Of a DNA stretch of 64,000 nucleotides, positions 21,241-34,259 are shown one piece after another (position 1 is the first letter of the stretch; each line of letters begins with the position of its first letter). Source of the stretch: Dromiciops gliroides (lineage: Eukaryota; Chordata; Mammalia; Microbiotheria; Microbiotheriidae). Below the pieces are notes generated by a model, which saw nothing but the letters and a program-made list of their open reading frames with translations, was not told the origin of the DNA and did not search any database. The stretch spans positions 2,563,501 to 2,627,500 of the forward strand of contig NC_057863.1 in the NCBI RefSeq assembly GCF_019393635.1, in the 5' to 3' direction. A program made the translations under genes and the position numbers.

Positions 21241-23239
21241 CCGGGGATGCAGGGATCCCGATGAGTGCGTACAAGGAAATTTGAGAAAGGAGATGACCAG
21301 GTTCCTCGGACACTCTCCGTGGCAAGCCTTGAAGGAAGGGTGGGTTCTGAGAAGGGCCAGTGCAGAGGGGAAGCCCGGGCCGAGCTGGGCGCGGGGGACG
21401 CTTGCTTAAGAAGGCGGCAGATCGCCCCGCGAGTGGATCCATGGGTCGGCTCTCATTTCCAGGTAATCAGATGGATTTCCGCCCCCCCCCCCCCAAACAC
21501 CAGTATCTAAGTGCCCCATGCTCCAAACATGAGATGCAATAATGTATTTCTCTGGAGTTATCACGGCTCAGAATGTTCAGGAATTCGGAGAAGCAACAAG
21601 AGAGGAGCCAGGATCACCCTCCAGTGAGTAGAGATGGGGCCAGGACCACCCAGAAGGCCCCAGGTACAAATTCTCTGACTGTTAGGAAGCCACGCCCAGG
21701 GAAGAGCGATGGAGGAAGGCTCCGGGCTGGAGGGGTCTGAAGCCCCATGGCTGGGCTTCCACAGGACGTGTTCCTTCTTTCCAGGACTCACCAGGTCTAG
21801 GAAAGCCACTCTCGGCTCAGTGGCACCTGTGGCCTTCCAAGGAGCTACAACATTCCCCTCGGTCTCCTACAAAGACAAGGCCGCTAGCCAAGGACTTAGA
21901 GCAGGGAGAGGCCATTCCAGGCCTTCCCCCCAGGCGTCCTCAGCCCTGGCCCAAGGCTCTCCTCTCTTACGCCCCCCAGGCGGCCACACGCCTGCACAAA
22001 TGCTGACCCTTAGCGCGTTCTGAAAAAAACAGTCCAGACCTTTGCCCAGCATTGGGCCCCCCCCCCCCCCAAGCAGGGACCTGGAAGGACTGTCGGAAGT
22101 CAGAGAACTATACACGGTTAGCATGGCTGGTCGCTCGTTCTCTGTGTGTCTGTGTAACTCTGTGTGTGCGTGTCTCCTCTCTCCTGTCTTGTCTCTAGCT
22201 CCGTTTCTGTCTGTCTCTGCCTCTCCTCAGTCTATTTCTAGAGAGAGAGATACAAAGATAAATGGACGATAGATGGAGAAAAGGACAGATGAAAAAGAAT
22301 CGGATGGATGGACGGGGTGGGGGTGGGGGCAGAGGCAGGGAGAAGTTGTTCATTAAACACCCACTAAATGCCAGGCACCATTCTCAGAGCTGAGAATACA
22401 AATCCAGGCAGAAAGAAAACAGGCCCGGCTTATAGCGCTCGAATTCTCAACTACATGGAAAGCCATCTTTAGCACTCATTAGCACTGCTGAGCTCAGAAG
22501 GAGGAGGGAGGAGGGGGAAGATAAGGGAGGATAGAAGGAGGGAGAGGGAAAAGAGGAAGAAGGAGGGAGGAGGGGAAGGGGGAGGGGCCACGGAGAAGCC
22601 GATTTCTGCAAAGACCCGGAACTTGGCAAGAAGACAACCATCTCTAGCTTCAGGCTGCCCCCTCCCTCCCCCAGGCCATGGCCTCTGCCAGTCTGGCCCA
22701 GGACCCTCTCCTGTACCCTGGGCTCCCATCCAGCACCTTTCCTCCCCAGCCTCCACCCTTAAGAATAAGGTTCTTTTCTTTGGGGCCAGAAAGTAAATCC
22801 TTGGGCCCCAAGGTCATCAAGGGGCACCCTTGGGGGAAGGCTGGGCCAAGGGAGGGGCAGGAGGGCTCAGGTCCCAGCCACAGCTAGAGCTGGACTCCAG
22901 GTTAGGAACCTCAGAACCCACCACAACAGACCAAAGTGCCCCCTGCCCCTGCCCACATGGGACAAGGAGCCCAAAGAAACAGTTTGGCCTCCACTGGCTG
23001 GGCCTGGGCCTCGGGCAGGGGAGACCTGTACTCTCTTCTGTGGAGCAGCCAGACTGGCTGGACAGGGGGGAGAAGGACCCGGCCAATAAGAGCCCAGCTT
23101 AAGAGTCCTGGGGCCTTCTCCCAGGTGAATGTGAGATGAGCCTCCTTCTGGGCATCCCTGCAAAGGGCCCTGCTTCCCATTTTGGATCAGTATCACTGTT
23201 TCCTATCTGGTTACTGACTACTAAAGAGAGGCTTTGTGA

Positions 23240-23472
23240 CTGGCTGCTGGGTAGCTAGGGGCCCAGAGTCAGGAAGACCTGAGTTCAAATTCAGCCTCAC
23301 ACAGGTACTAACTATGTGACCCTGGGCAGGTCACATAACTCTGCCTCAATTTCCACTGTAAAATGTTTCATCTTTCAAATGATCTGGAGAAGGAAATGAT
23401 AAACCCCTCCAGTATCTCTGCCAAGAAAACTCCAAATGGGGTCACAGAGTTGGACACAACTGAAAATCTAAG
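23240..23472 (+). repeat. Longer SINE family (second type)
   Basis: Same architecture as the copy at 19850, ending GGGGTCACAGAGTTGGACAC then AACTGAAAA. Confidence 0.82.
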
Positions 23473-25639
23473 TGTCACCGGACTGAAGGGGGCTTGAGGG
23501 GAACTAGGGGTGAGAAGGCTGGCAGGGCAGGAGACAACTGAATTGGCTTTTCAAAGCTTTAAGCCAAAGGATTTTATGTTTATCCTGGAGTTTATTGACT
23601 GGGGGCAAGGGGGCAGTGTGCTTGTGAGGAAGGTGATTCCTGCAGGGGGCAGGGAGACCCATCCAGATGTGAGGGTTAAGGGTCTGCAGGGGTGGCAGTA
23701 GGGGCCGGCCTCCAAGGAGAGGAGGGGGCCCGTCTGGAGAAAAAGGTGCTTCTAGTGGTCCAGTTCTTGGCCTTCCTTTTCTCCGTCTGCTCAGTTCTTC
23801 ATGTTCCCTTCCCCCACTGAGGCAGTATGGAAGCCCCTGTCCCAGGGGACAGGCTGGTGAATGGAGAAATCCCTGGGGACAAGGTCCCAGCAAGGGCCAG
23901 TGAAGTGAAGTCTTCCCCTGGCCTTGCTCTGTGACCTTGCCCTGTGACCTTGGGCTAGTTCTTGTAGCCAGCAGGCATCTGGTTCCCTAGCTGGGAGGCT
24001 GAGGATAATCAAAGCCGGTTTATCTCGATGATGCTATGAAATTGAGAAGTTGCCCCCAGTCAGGAGCTGGCATTGTCTTTTGGGAGGAGGGGTGGGAGAA
24101 TGGGGAGGAAGAGGGAGAGGGAGAGGAGGGGGAGGGGAGGAGGGGGGAGGAAGAGGAGGAGGCAGTGACCTTGGAGCCAAGCTTCCGTGTTTCTTGGCTG
24201 GCTTTGAGGCCCCCATGGGTGAGGGGCAGGTCACTTGAGCCAGCCCCACCCTACCTTCCCCAACACCATGAGGCAAAGCCGTCAAAATCGCAATGATCCG
24301 TGACTGTCATTTACTAGACTCAGACAAGATCCAAGGCTTTGGGGGCATCTTGGGCAGGCTCCCCAAGAAACAAGTGCTGAGTGGGGGTGGGCTGAGAGAG
24401 CTATCAAGTGGTGCATCCAAGGCACAGTCAGATTTCTAAACCAAGAAAGGCTCTGTCTGAAGCATTTCAGGGCGACCTTCTTTGAATTTCCAATGATCTC
24501 CTCACCCTTTGAAACGACATGTGACCCACGTAAGGTGGCTGCGAGTTAGAAGCCCACCCCAAGCCCTGGTCCCACCAACACCCTTCACAAGCCCACTTTC
24601 CTTCAAAATCACAGCTGGCAAACGGAATGAGGCCCCCAGAGCACAGGGGTAAAACGCATTCAGATCTCTGATGGCCGCACCCAGGAGTCTTCTCTGTTGA
24701 GGCCCCAGTGCCCTGACAGGACCTGCAGTGGTTGGCCTCCCACCCTCGGCCTCTCTGCTTCTCCCATCGGCAGACACAGATGCCAGCAGCTTTGCTCTCC
24801 TAAGCTCCAGGTGAGCAGCCTCAGCACCTTCTGGACGTGACCTCAGGATATTAGGTGAGCTCCTCAAACAAGACACTGCCAGGACGCGACTCATTATCTT
24901 CCCCTCAGCCTGCCTCCCTCCAGATATCCATCCTCATCCTCCTCTTCCTCCGGCCATGCAGCTCCAGCAGTTCAGCCACCCAGCAATCATCCCGTTCCCT
25001 TGATCCCCAAAGCCAATCAGATCCCAAGTCTCACCAGTCCACAGCATCTCTCCCATCTCTTTCCTTCCCTCTGCTGACACAGCCACATCCTCCATTCAAG
25101 ATGGACAGCTCCACGACCTCCTCCTCAGCCTCCCTGCCTCCCTCCCTGCCCCTGAGAGACCAAAGTCTTCTCCCCCAGGCAAAGCCCACTGTGGGCTCTA
25201 GGGTACAATACACGCGTCTCAGCCCAGCACATGAAAGCTCACCACAGCAGGGACCCAAACTCCCATTCCAGCTATATTTCACATGATCCCTGTTCTGGAC
25301 AGACCAGACTACTCATTGTCCCCCCACTCATCATTCCATCACCCATCTCTGTATGTGCACAAGCTGTGCCCCACCCCAAGAACATCTTCTTGGCTCTAGT
25401 TTTCAGAGCTCTTGTGTCTACAGTGTCGTAAAGGAATGTAAGGAAGGGCCCCAGGATGCTGGCTGGGACCCATGCTGAGGAGGGGGAGGGCAAGACAAAG
25501 ACAAGAACCAGGCAGGATGGGCAGGAGTGAGTGCTGGAGGCATAGCACGAGTGCAGGAACCACTACACAGATGAGAGAGCAAATGGGGGGCAGGAAGGAA
25601 GAGAGAGGGTGAGGGGTGTTGAGGGGAGAGAGAGGGAGG

Positions 25640-25735
25640 AAGGGGAAGGGGGGAGAGAGACACAGAGACACAGACAGATAGAGAGAAGGAAAGAGACAGA
25701 GAGACACAGACAGAGGCAGAGAGACAGAGAGAGAG

Positions 25736-25811
<76 letters not shown>
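25640..25811. repeat. (GA)n microsatellite
   Basis: GACACAGACA-type repeats grade into about 70 bp of near-pure GA at 25740-25811. Confidence 0.97.
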
Positions 25812-25816
<5 letters not shown>

Positions 25817-26624
25817 TTCAATACTTGCTAGGTGCCAGGCCTCTACGAAGCTCTGCAGCTATGGAGACAAGCCAAACAGACCCAACCCAAGCAGGGGCTG
25901 CCCTCAAGGGCCTTGCACTCTATGGGGCCCAGGGCAGAGCAGGCTCACCTGTCAGAGCCAGGTCCAGTTGCTGCTTGGGAAGAGGGGGCTCAGTAGAGAA
26001 GGCATGGCCCGAAGCTGGCCCGAAGTCAGAATGCAGGCCGCTCCAGCGGGGCGCAGCCTGCTCTGGAGAGGGAGAGAGAGGGGATCAGGCCTGGGGAGGG
26101 AGTAGCCGGCCTGGCCCCTTGGCTCTGGCAGCATCCCCCCTGCAGAAGGCTGGCCCAGGAAGGAAATGCCCCCAGAGATGTTGGAGGCCTGGGCAGACTT
26201 TCTCTGCTTTGTCACAGACTCATGGGAGCCCCCTGCAGGGCAGCTAGCCCCATCCCCCATTTTACCATGGAGGAGCTGTGGGTAACAGAGAGTTCACCTA
26301 TATGGCCTGTGGGGTCCCCTCTAACTCTAGGTCCATGGTTCCAAGATTCCCTTGAAGGACCAGCTGGTTCTTGGCCATAATGCCCTGGGAGGGAGGACCC
26401 TGAGGAGCACATGGGTAAGCCCAGGGAGAGCTAGGCAAACAGCCTCCTTCCATGGGGATGCCTGGAACAGTCAAGGGGGAGGCAGGCTTCCTGGTAGCCT
26501 CAGGCTGGCTTCCTGTTCCAGCCAGCCTGTGACCTTTCCCACAGTCTGCTCTGTGAGCAGCTTCACCCATGGCTCAGCAGGGGGCTGTGAATGGCAAGAT
26601 GGAGACATTTAAAAGTACTGGGGG

Positions 26625-29166
26625 TAACTGAAGAGGAAATAAAATCCTTAAATAAACCCATATTAGAAAAAGAAATTGAACATGCCATTAATGAACTCCC
26701 TAAGAAAAAATCCCCAGGGCCAGATGGGTTTACAGGTGAATTTTACCAAACATTTAAAGAACAATTAATTCCAATATTATACAAATTATTTGGACAAATA
26801 GATGAAGAAGGAGTTCTACCAAATTTGTTTTATGACACAAATATGGTGGTGATACCAAAACCAGGCAAAGCAAACACAGAGAAAGAAAATTATAGACCAA
26901 TTTCCCTAATGAATATTGATGCTAAAATCTTAAATAAGATATTAGCAAGGAGATTACAGCAAGTGATCACCAGGATAATACACTATGACCAGGTGGGATT
27001 TATACCAGGAATGCAGGGCTGGTTCAACATTAGGAAAACTATTAACATAATCAACCACATCAATAAGAAAACTAACCAAAATCATATGATTATCTCAATA
27101 GATGCAGAGAAAGCTTTTGACAAAGTACAGCACCCATTCCTAATAAAAACACTAGAGAGTTTAGGAATAGGTGGAGCTTTCCTTAAAATAATAAGCATTA
27201 TCTACCTAAAACCATCAGCAAGCATTATATGCAATGGAGATAAGTTAGAGGCCTTCCCAATAAGATCAGGGGTGAAACAGGGATGTCCATTATCACCCCT
27301 ATTATTTAATATTGTTCTAGAAATGTTAGCTTTAGCAATCAGAGAAGAAAAGGGAATTAAAGGAATTAGAATAGGCAAGGAGGAAACAAAACTATCACTC
27401 TTAGCAGATGATATGATGGTATACTTAGAGAATCCTGGAGAATCAATTCAAAAACTACTTGAAACAATTAACAACTTTAGCAAAGTAGCAGGATATAAAA
27501 TAAATCCACATAAATCATCAGCATTTCTATACATTATCAACAAAGCCCAGCAGCAAGAGATAGAAAGAGAAATTCCATTTAAAGTAACGGTAGATAATAT
27601 AAAATACTTGGGAGTCTACTTGCCAAGACAAACCCAGGAACTCTATGAACACAACTACCAAACACTCTTCACACAAATCAAATCAGATCTAAATAATTGG
27701 AAAGATATCAATTGCTCATGGATAGGCAGAGCTAATATAGTAAAAATGACAATTCTACCTAAATTAATTTACTTATTCAGTGCCATACCAATCAGACTAC
27801 CTAAAAATTATTTTATAGAGCTAGAAAAAATAATAACAAAATTCATCTGGAAAACCAAAAAATCAAGAATATCCAGGAAATAATGAAAAAAATGCACAGG
27901 AAGGTGGGTTAGCGGTACCAAACCTGGAGCTTTGCTATAAAGCGGCAGTCATCAAAACTATCTGGTACTGGCTAAGAAATAGAGTGGAGGATCAATGGAA
28001 TAGGCTAGGCACAGGAAACACAGTAGTAAATGACACTAGTAATGTAGTGTTTGATAAACCCTAAGACTCCAGCTTCTGGGATAGGAACTCAGTATTTGAC
28101 AAAAACTGCTGGGAAAACTGGAAGATAGTATGGCACAAATTAGGCAAAGACCAACATCTTACACCTTATACTAAAATAAGATCAAAATGGATACATGATT
28201 TAGACATAAGAGGTGATACCATAGGTAAATTAGGAGAGAAAGGAATAGTCTACCTTTCATATCTTTGGAAAGGAGAACAGTTTATGACCAAACAAGAGAT
28301 AGAGAATATTATAAATTGCAAAATGGATGATTTTGATTACATTAAATTAAAAAGGTTTTGTACAAACAGAAGCAATGCATCCAAAATTAGAAAGGAGGCA
28401 GAAAGCTGGGAAACAATTTTTATGGCCAATACTTCTGATAAAGGCCTCATCTCTAAAATATATTGGGAACTAAATCAAATTTATAAGAATCCAAGTCATT
28501 CCCCACTTGAGAAATGGTCAAAGGATATGAACAGGCAGTTTTCTGATGAAGAAATCAAAGCTATCTATTCCCATATGAAAAAATGCTCTAAATCACTTAG
28601 AGAGATGCAATTTAATCAGTTAGAGAGATGCAAATTAAAACAACTCTGAGGTACTACCTGACACCTATCAGATTGGCTAAAATGACAAAAAAAGGAAAAT
28701 AATAAATGTTGGAGAAGCTGTGGAAAAATTGGAACACTAATGCATTGTTGGTGGAGCTGTGAACTGATCCAACCATTCTGGAGAGCGATTTGGGATTATG
28801 CCCAAAAGGGCTATAAAGCTGTGCATACCCTTTGACCCAGCAATACCACTTTTGGGTCTTTTTCCCAAAGAGATCATGGAAAAGGGAAAAGGACCCACAT
28901 GTACAAAAATATTTATAGCCTTGGTGGCAAGGAATTGGAAGTTATGGGGGTGCTCATCAATTGGGGAATGGCTGGACAAGTTGTGGTATATGAATGTAAT
29001 GGAATACTATTGTGCTGTAAGAAACGATGAGCAGGAGGAGTTCAGAGAAACCTGGAGGGTCTTGTGTGGGCTGATGATGAGTGAGATGAGCAGAACCAGA
29101 AGAACATTGTACACAGTATCATCAGCATTGAGTGTTGATATTCTTCTCACCAATGCAATGGTATAG
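26625..29166 (+). pseudogene. L1 ORF2 fragment, broken
   Basis: Reverse-transcriptase core ([36 protein letters not shown]) open from the junction to 27883, then pieces in shifted frames (28284-28649, 28798-29166) that match the C-terminal part of the full-length copy. Confidence 0.92.
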
Positions 29167-29342
29167 AAGAGTTCCAGGGGACTCATGACGGAAGAGGATC
29201 TCCAAATCCAGGGGGAAAAAAAAAGAACTGTGGAGTATGGATGCTGATTGAACCATACTATTTCTTTTGGTTTTGGTGCTGTTGTTTTTCTATTTTGAGG
29301 TTTTTTCTCTTATAACATGACTAATGCAGAAATATATATATA

Positions 29343-29384
<42 letters not shown>

Positions 29385-29527
29385 CTATATCAGATTACCT
29401 GCTATCTAGGGGAGGGGGAGGGAGGGGAGGGAGGGAGAAAAATCTGAAATTGGAAAGCTTGTATAAACAAAAGTCGAGAACTATCTTTACATGTAACTGG
29501 AAAAAAATACTTTTATCAGAAAAAATG
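26625..29527 (+). mobile_element. 5'-truncated L1 (2.9 kb)
   Basis: Begins abruptly in the ORF2 reverse-transcriptase region and ends in the L1 3' UTR and A-rich tail. A 10-bp target-site duplication GTACTGGGGG lies at 26615-26624 and 29528-29537, the left one preceded by TTTAAAA, the L1 endonuclease target. Closely similar to ORF2 of the full-length copy. It carries LADD in place of FADD at the RT active site, a stop after RISRK (27881-27883), and further frame breaks near 28,070 and 28,600-28,700. Confidence 0.95.
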
Positions 29528-29539
29528 TACTGGGGGAAG

Positions 29540-30085
29540 ATTGCAGGTGGCTAGTGGTGAGGATATCACAGAAGGAAGGGAGGGGAGAAAGGAGTGGGGA
29601 GGAAAGGAGAAAGGAGAGAAGGGAAAGAGGGAGAAAGAGAAGAAGGGAGGGAGGGGGGAAAGAAAGAAGGAAGAGGGGGCAGTTAGGGGGCATAGTGGAT
29701 AAAGCATCAGCCCTGGATTCAGGAGGACCTGAGTTCAAATCCAGCCTCAGATCCTTGACACTTACTAGCTGTGTGACCCTGAGCAAGTCACTTAACTGTC
29801 ATTGCCCACCCCCCGCCAAAAAAAAAGAAGAGAGGGAGGGAGGGAAGGAAGAAAGGAGGTAGAGAGGGCAGAAATGAGAGAGGAGAGGGAAAAAGTGAGG
29901 GAGGAAGGATAAAAAGGGAGAGGGAGAAGGGAGGAAGGGAGGGAGGGATGGAGGGAGGAAGGGAGGAAGGAAGGAAGGAAGGTAGGAAGGAAGGAAGGAA
30001 GGAAGGGAGGGAGGAAGGAAGGAAGGGAGGGAGGGAGGCAGGCAGGGAGGGAAGGCGGGAGGGAGGAGAGGATTGGAGGAGGTGG
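29540..30085. repeat. Purine-rich tract, (GGAA)n/(GGGA)n
   Basis: Two purine blocks (29570-29672 and 29829-30085) surround a SINE. The right block contains tandem GGAAGGAAGG and GGGAGGGA units. Confidence 0.95.
29675..29828 (+). repeat. Marsupial tRNA-derived SINE
   Basis: Diverged head (GGGGGCAGTTAGGGGGCATAG) with intact middle and A-rich tail, embedded in purine-rich low-complexity DNA. Confidence 0.88.
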
Positions 30086-30519
30086 ACTGACAGTCTTGAG
30101 GTGCTTTTAAAAGGAAGAGAGCCTGGGGCTTAAGCCCTGACTTTGGGAGGGCTTGAGACAGGGCAAGGTCAGTGGAGAAGGAGTCCAGGAGCCTGCCCCC
30201 TCTCCCCATTGCTCTGGCTCATACAGGGTCATTTAGCTACTGAAGGCAGAGCTGGGTTGAGGCCCCAGATCTCCTGCCTCCCAGAGTCCTGCTTTCTCAT
30301 GCCCCTGAAATGTCAGTCCTAGACTGCTCAGACCAAAGGAGGAAGCCTGCAGTCATGGGGTCTCATGAGGAAATTCAGAAGCTCACCTGCCTGAGGTGTC
30401 AGAAGTCTGGGAGAGGGGCTGCCTGCCACCCTGGGGAGGAGGAAAGCTCCGGACAGGTTAAGATGAGTGGGACCAGGAGCAGTGGCTTTGGGGGAGGGGC
30501 CTTTCCTGAGCCCCTGCTC

Positions 30520-31169
30520 CTGATGCCTCTCTGCTGCCCCCTGCTGAGCATGGCAAACAGCACTGGCTCCTCCCTGCCAGTCCCTGAGGGTTATGTGAGG
30601 TGGGAATTGATTGAGGTTTATTAAGCAATCTGTGCCAATCACTCAGTAAACCAGGACTAGGCCACCTCGGCTTGGCACTGGACCCTCAATACAGGGAGAG
30701 ACAGATTTTTACACATTAAAAGAAAGCAATGAAGAGAATATAAGCCAGGATACATGATTAGGTCATCTGATTTCTAATTGGAAAAAAAGATTGGAGACTT
30801 TCCAAGTTGGGAGGGGGAAAGCAAATGAGTGTAATTCCCTGGAATCAGGAAAAGGTATCCCCCTCATCCCCAAACATCTGTATTCAATTCAAGGAACATA
30901 GAAACAATAAGTGATTGATCAGTACAGGGCCAGTTTTCAGATAAGACCCATGGGCTGCTTGAGATGTACAATTCTTTTTTTTAAATTTTAATTTTTTGCA
31001 GGGCAATGGGGGTTAAATGACTTGTCCAGGGTCACACAGCTAGTAAATGTCAAGTGTCTGAGGTCACATTTGAACTAAAGTCCTGAATCCTGGGTCAGTG
31101 CTTTATCTACTGCACCACCTAGCTTCTCCCCGAGATGTACAATTCTGAGGAAACTTGTATTATGTTTTG
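30520..31169. repeat. Direct repeat copy A (about 480 bp plus a SINE)
   Basis: From CTGATGCCTCTCTGCTG to CTTGTATTATGTTTTG, same order and orientation as 33781-34259 with only scattered substitutions. A SINE (30974-31132) interrupts it. No open frame of note. Confidence 0.93.
30974..31132 (-). repeat. Marsupial tRNA-derived SINE inside copy A of a local duplication
   Basis: Target-site duplication GAGATGTACAATTCT on both sides. The paralogous site at 34220-34235 is the empty, pre-insertion state, which fixes the order: duplication first, SINE second. Confidence 0.93.
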
Positions 31170-33780
31170 TATCCCTTCCCCCTCTCACCTTCCCCCCACC
31201 CCCACCCCAGTTCAGCTGGCTCGGTGGCATAAAGAGCGGCCAGGCCCTCTGGAGCATCCCTAGAGATTCCTCTTACTAAGAAGCACCTTACCCTGACCCA
31301 ACCTCCCAGGAACACTGGGCAGGCCAGGCCTGGGGCTGCCTAAGCTCAGAGAAGACCACAGGCTCTCCCAGCATCATGGCCTCCTCAGGGACCCCAAGAG
31401 CGCAAGAGGCTCAACCCTTGAGGGTTATGTCACTCAGCACACACCGGAATTCACCTTCAGAGCATAAAGGGCTGGCAGGGGGGTCCCCATTCACCGGGCT
31501 GAGGGCTGTGAGGCTCACTCCCAAGCTGCCCAGGCATCTGTATGCTGTCTGCTTTCCATTTTACTTACCATGGTCAGATGTCAACATGCCCAGCCATCCC
31601 TATCTCAGTAACCTCAATGGCCTGGCCCAGGAAGTGCATGGAACCCAGGGGAGAAGCCCAAGACTGTGACCTCACAATGACCTAGGGGGTCTCCCCAGAG
31701 GCAGTTCAGGAAAGAACAGGCTGCCTTTCTCCTAGGGATCATAGACAAGGTGCTTCCTCCTCCCGGTACCAAATACTTGCCACCCCCTCCCCTCAATGGG
31801 CTTCCCTCAGGGAGGCTCCCAAGCCCCAGAGAACTTCTGCCCCACCTCCCAGTAGGGCCCCAGGGGCCTGACTGGGGACGACCTCCAGGGGTCCTTCAGT
31901 AGGGACTACTCGAGTCTGGCTGCAGGAGCCCATAAGGTTGGACCAGGGCCTGGGAGGGGTGGAGGCTGGTGCTGGGTCAAAGTCCCCTATTTTTGTTTCT
32001 GTTCTAGACACTCCTCTGGTCACAGAGACAATGATGCGCATGCTAGGGAATCGGGCCACTTTGGATATGTGGCGGCATCTCCTGGCACAGCCCAGGGAGC
32101 CCCAGCTCAGGTAGAACTGCTTCCTGGGGGCAGGACTGAGGAGGGCATGGTCAGCTGGGCTGGAGAGAGCGGCCGGCAAAAGTGCCCTGACTCTGGAGCC
32201 GCTGGATCTGGGTTCATTCTCGGCCACCGTGGGGTGTGTCCTGTGTTCTCATGGGGCCTCGGTGTCAAATAAGGGGCTTGGCCTCTGAGGTCCCCGACAG
32301 CTCTAAAGATGGGAGAGTTGGCCTGTCATCTTAGACACAGCACCAGATTTTCCCACTTGGTCCTTCCCATCCTCAACCAGTCTATTCGGGGAGAAAGCGG
32401 GATTCTTCCGTCTCCACAGAGGGTTCCCTCCTCCCCTAGAAAGGGGTCATTGACTTAAGCCTCCTTAGGAAGCCACGCCAATATCTGGGCTGTGGTGGCC
32501 AGACCTGGGCACCCTGGATATGGGTGAGTGTCCATAAAAGGCTGGCCAGAATGGGGAAGAGACTGGGGTCATTCTTGCCCTGAGAGCACTAGGCAAAAGT
32601 AACGGGCATCTTGGGCATGCCCCCAGCTGCCCAATGGAAGGGACTTCAGAGCTATACAGTCTGACCCATACTTGGTCAAGAATGCCTCCTACAGCACCCC
32701 GGCCAGTGGCCACAGCCTCTCTCCCCCATTCAGCATCTGGACAGCACCTGGATCACAGAGCACAGATCCAGAGATGGAAGGAGGCCACCAAGGCAATTTG
32801 AGAGTTGAGGTCACCTCCCCTCAGAGAGGTCAAGGTCAAGGTGACCCAGTAGGGCCACTCCCAGCTAGCAAGTATCTGAGGCAGGATGAGAACCCACTGT
32901 CTCCAAGGGCCCTTTATCTATGGTGCCTTTCAGGTGAAGTGTAGGGAAAGGGCTTGAGGGGAGACACTCGGAAGAAGGTCCCAGAGGAGCTGAACAAAAA
33001 CTTGACACTGTCCTTCGAGAATAGTGTCACCTCCTTTCCAGAGGTGGGGGACTACGGCTGTGGGACAATGCATACCATATCAGACTTTTTCAGAGGTTGC
33101 TTAGTTTGCTTAACTTTCTTCCCCTCCCCTTTGTTCTCTTTATTGTAAAAGGCACTTATAAGAGAATGGGGAAGGATGCATGGAGAAATGTAGAGATAGA
33201 GCAGTGTCAGCAGTGAGACCCTGGGACCTGCCGAATGTCACAGAGGGGCCAAGTGTCACAGGTGGAATTTTAATCCCGTGTCTGACCCCAGAGGCACTAT
33301 CTTCCCATTTATGATGCCCCCCATTCACTGGATATTGGGAAGGTCCTTCTGACATCCAGTAGACTTTGCTGGACATCACCCCCTGGTTCTGCCCCATGAT
33401 GCTCAGCAAAGCAAGTCTGGGATCTGCCTCACTTCTAGGGTAAGAAAATGCTCCTCACAGCTAGGGAGAACAAGCCTTTCCCATGACAGCCTCTGCTTTG
33501 AGGATGGGATGCATCCCTGGAATTCACCTCTTAAAGCAGATGTGTTCTGGGGAGAACATGGCTCCTTGTCAGATTCCCACTGGGCATGGGAATTCCCACT
33601 CCCTACGTGGAGGTGCCCCTTGGCTTCCCTGAATTAGGACTCCACAGGCATCCCTTATACCCATCCCAAATGTCCTCTGACTCCTCTTGGCCCTGCCACA
33701 ATCCTGGCATCTTTGGGCAATTAATGGAACAGTTGCCTATTAGTTAGCCCCTGCTAATAACTAATAATAATAACTAATAG
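31170..33780. other. Unique intergenic sequence between the two direct repeats
   Basis: No gag/pol-like frames, no primer-binding site after copy A, and only a weak MIR-like fragment. No gene was recognised. Confidence 0.5.
32150..32320 (+). repeat. MIR-like fragment
   Basis: CTGACTCTGGAGCCGCTGGA with TCTGGGTTCATTCTC, then a diverged core ending AAATAAGGGGCTTGGCCTCT, GAGGTCCC. Confidence 0.55.
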
Positions 33781-34259
33781 CTGATGCCTCTCTGCTGTCC
33801 CCTGCTGAGCGTGGCAAACAGCACTGGCTCCTCCCTGCCAGTCCCTGAGGGTTATGTGATGTGGGAATTGATTGAGGTTTATTAAACAATCCATGCCAAT
33901 TGCTCAGTAAACCAGGACTAGGCCACCTCAGCTTGGCACTGGACCCTCAATACAGGGAGAAACAGATTTTTACACGTTAAAAGAAAGCAATGAAGAGGAT
34001 ATAAACTGGGATACACGATTAGGTCATCTGATTTCTAATTGGAAAAAAAATTGGGGACTTTCCAAGTTGGGAGGGGGAAAGAAAATGGGTGCAATTCCCT
34101 GGAATCAGAAAAAGGTGTCCCCCTCATCCGCAAACATCTGTATTCAATTCAAGGAACATAGAAGCAATAAGTGATTGGTCGGTACAGGGCCAGTTTTCAG
34201 ATAAGACCCATAGGCTGCTTGAGATGTACAATTCTGAGGAAACTTGTATTATGCTTTGG
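33781..34259. repeat. Direct repeat copy B (479 bp)
   Basis: SINE-free partner of copy A, 3.26 kb away start to start. Ends are not flanked by short duplications that I can see. Confidence 0.93.

Larger units (their letters stand above)
18950..26610. other. Intergenic DNA, no exon recognised
   Basis: Between the CpG island and the second L1. Apart from the SINE, MIR-like and microsatellite features listed, it is C+G-rich unique sequence with homopolymer G or C runs (for example near 20565, 21482, 22060). Open frames here are unsupported by splice signals or similarity. It could still hide the unlocated first exon of the VLCAD-like gene. Confidence 0.5.

Noticed and set aside
22447..22756. 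Ser/Pro-rich minus-strand frames
   Set aside because: Purine-rich low-complexity region read backwards.
25396..25821. Ser/Leu-rich minus-strand frame and Arg/Glu plus-strand frame
   Set aside because: Both are readings of the (GA)n tract.
30520..34259. LTRs of a provirus
   Set aside because: Direct repeats of LTR-like length, but ends do not both read TG...CA, there is no primer-binding site or polypurine tract at the inner edges, and the 2.6-kb interior has no gag/pol-like frame.
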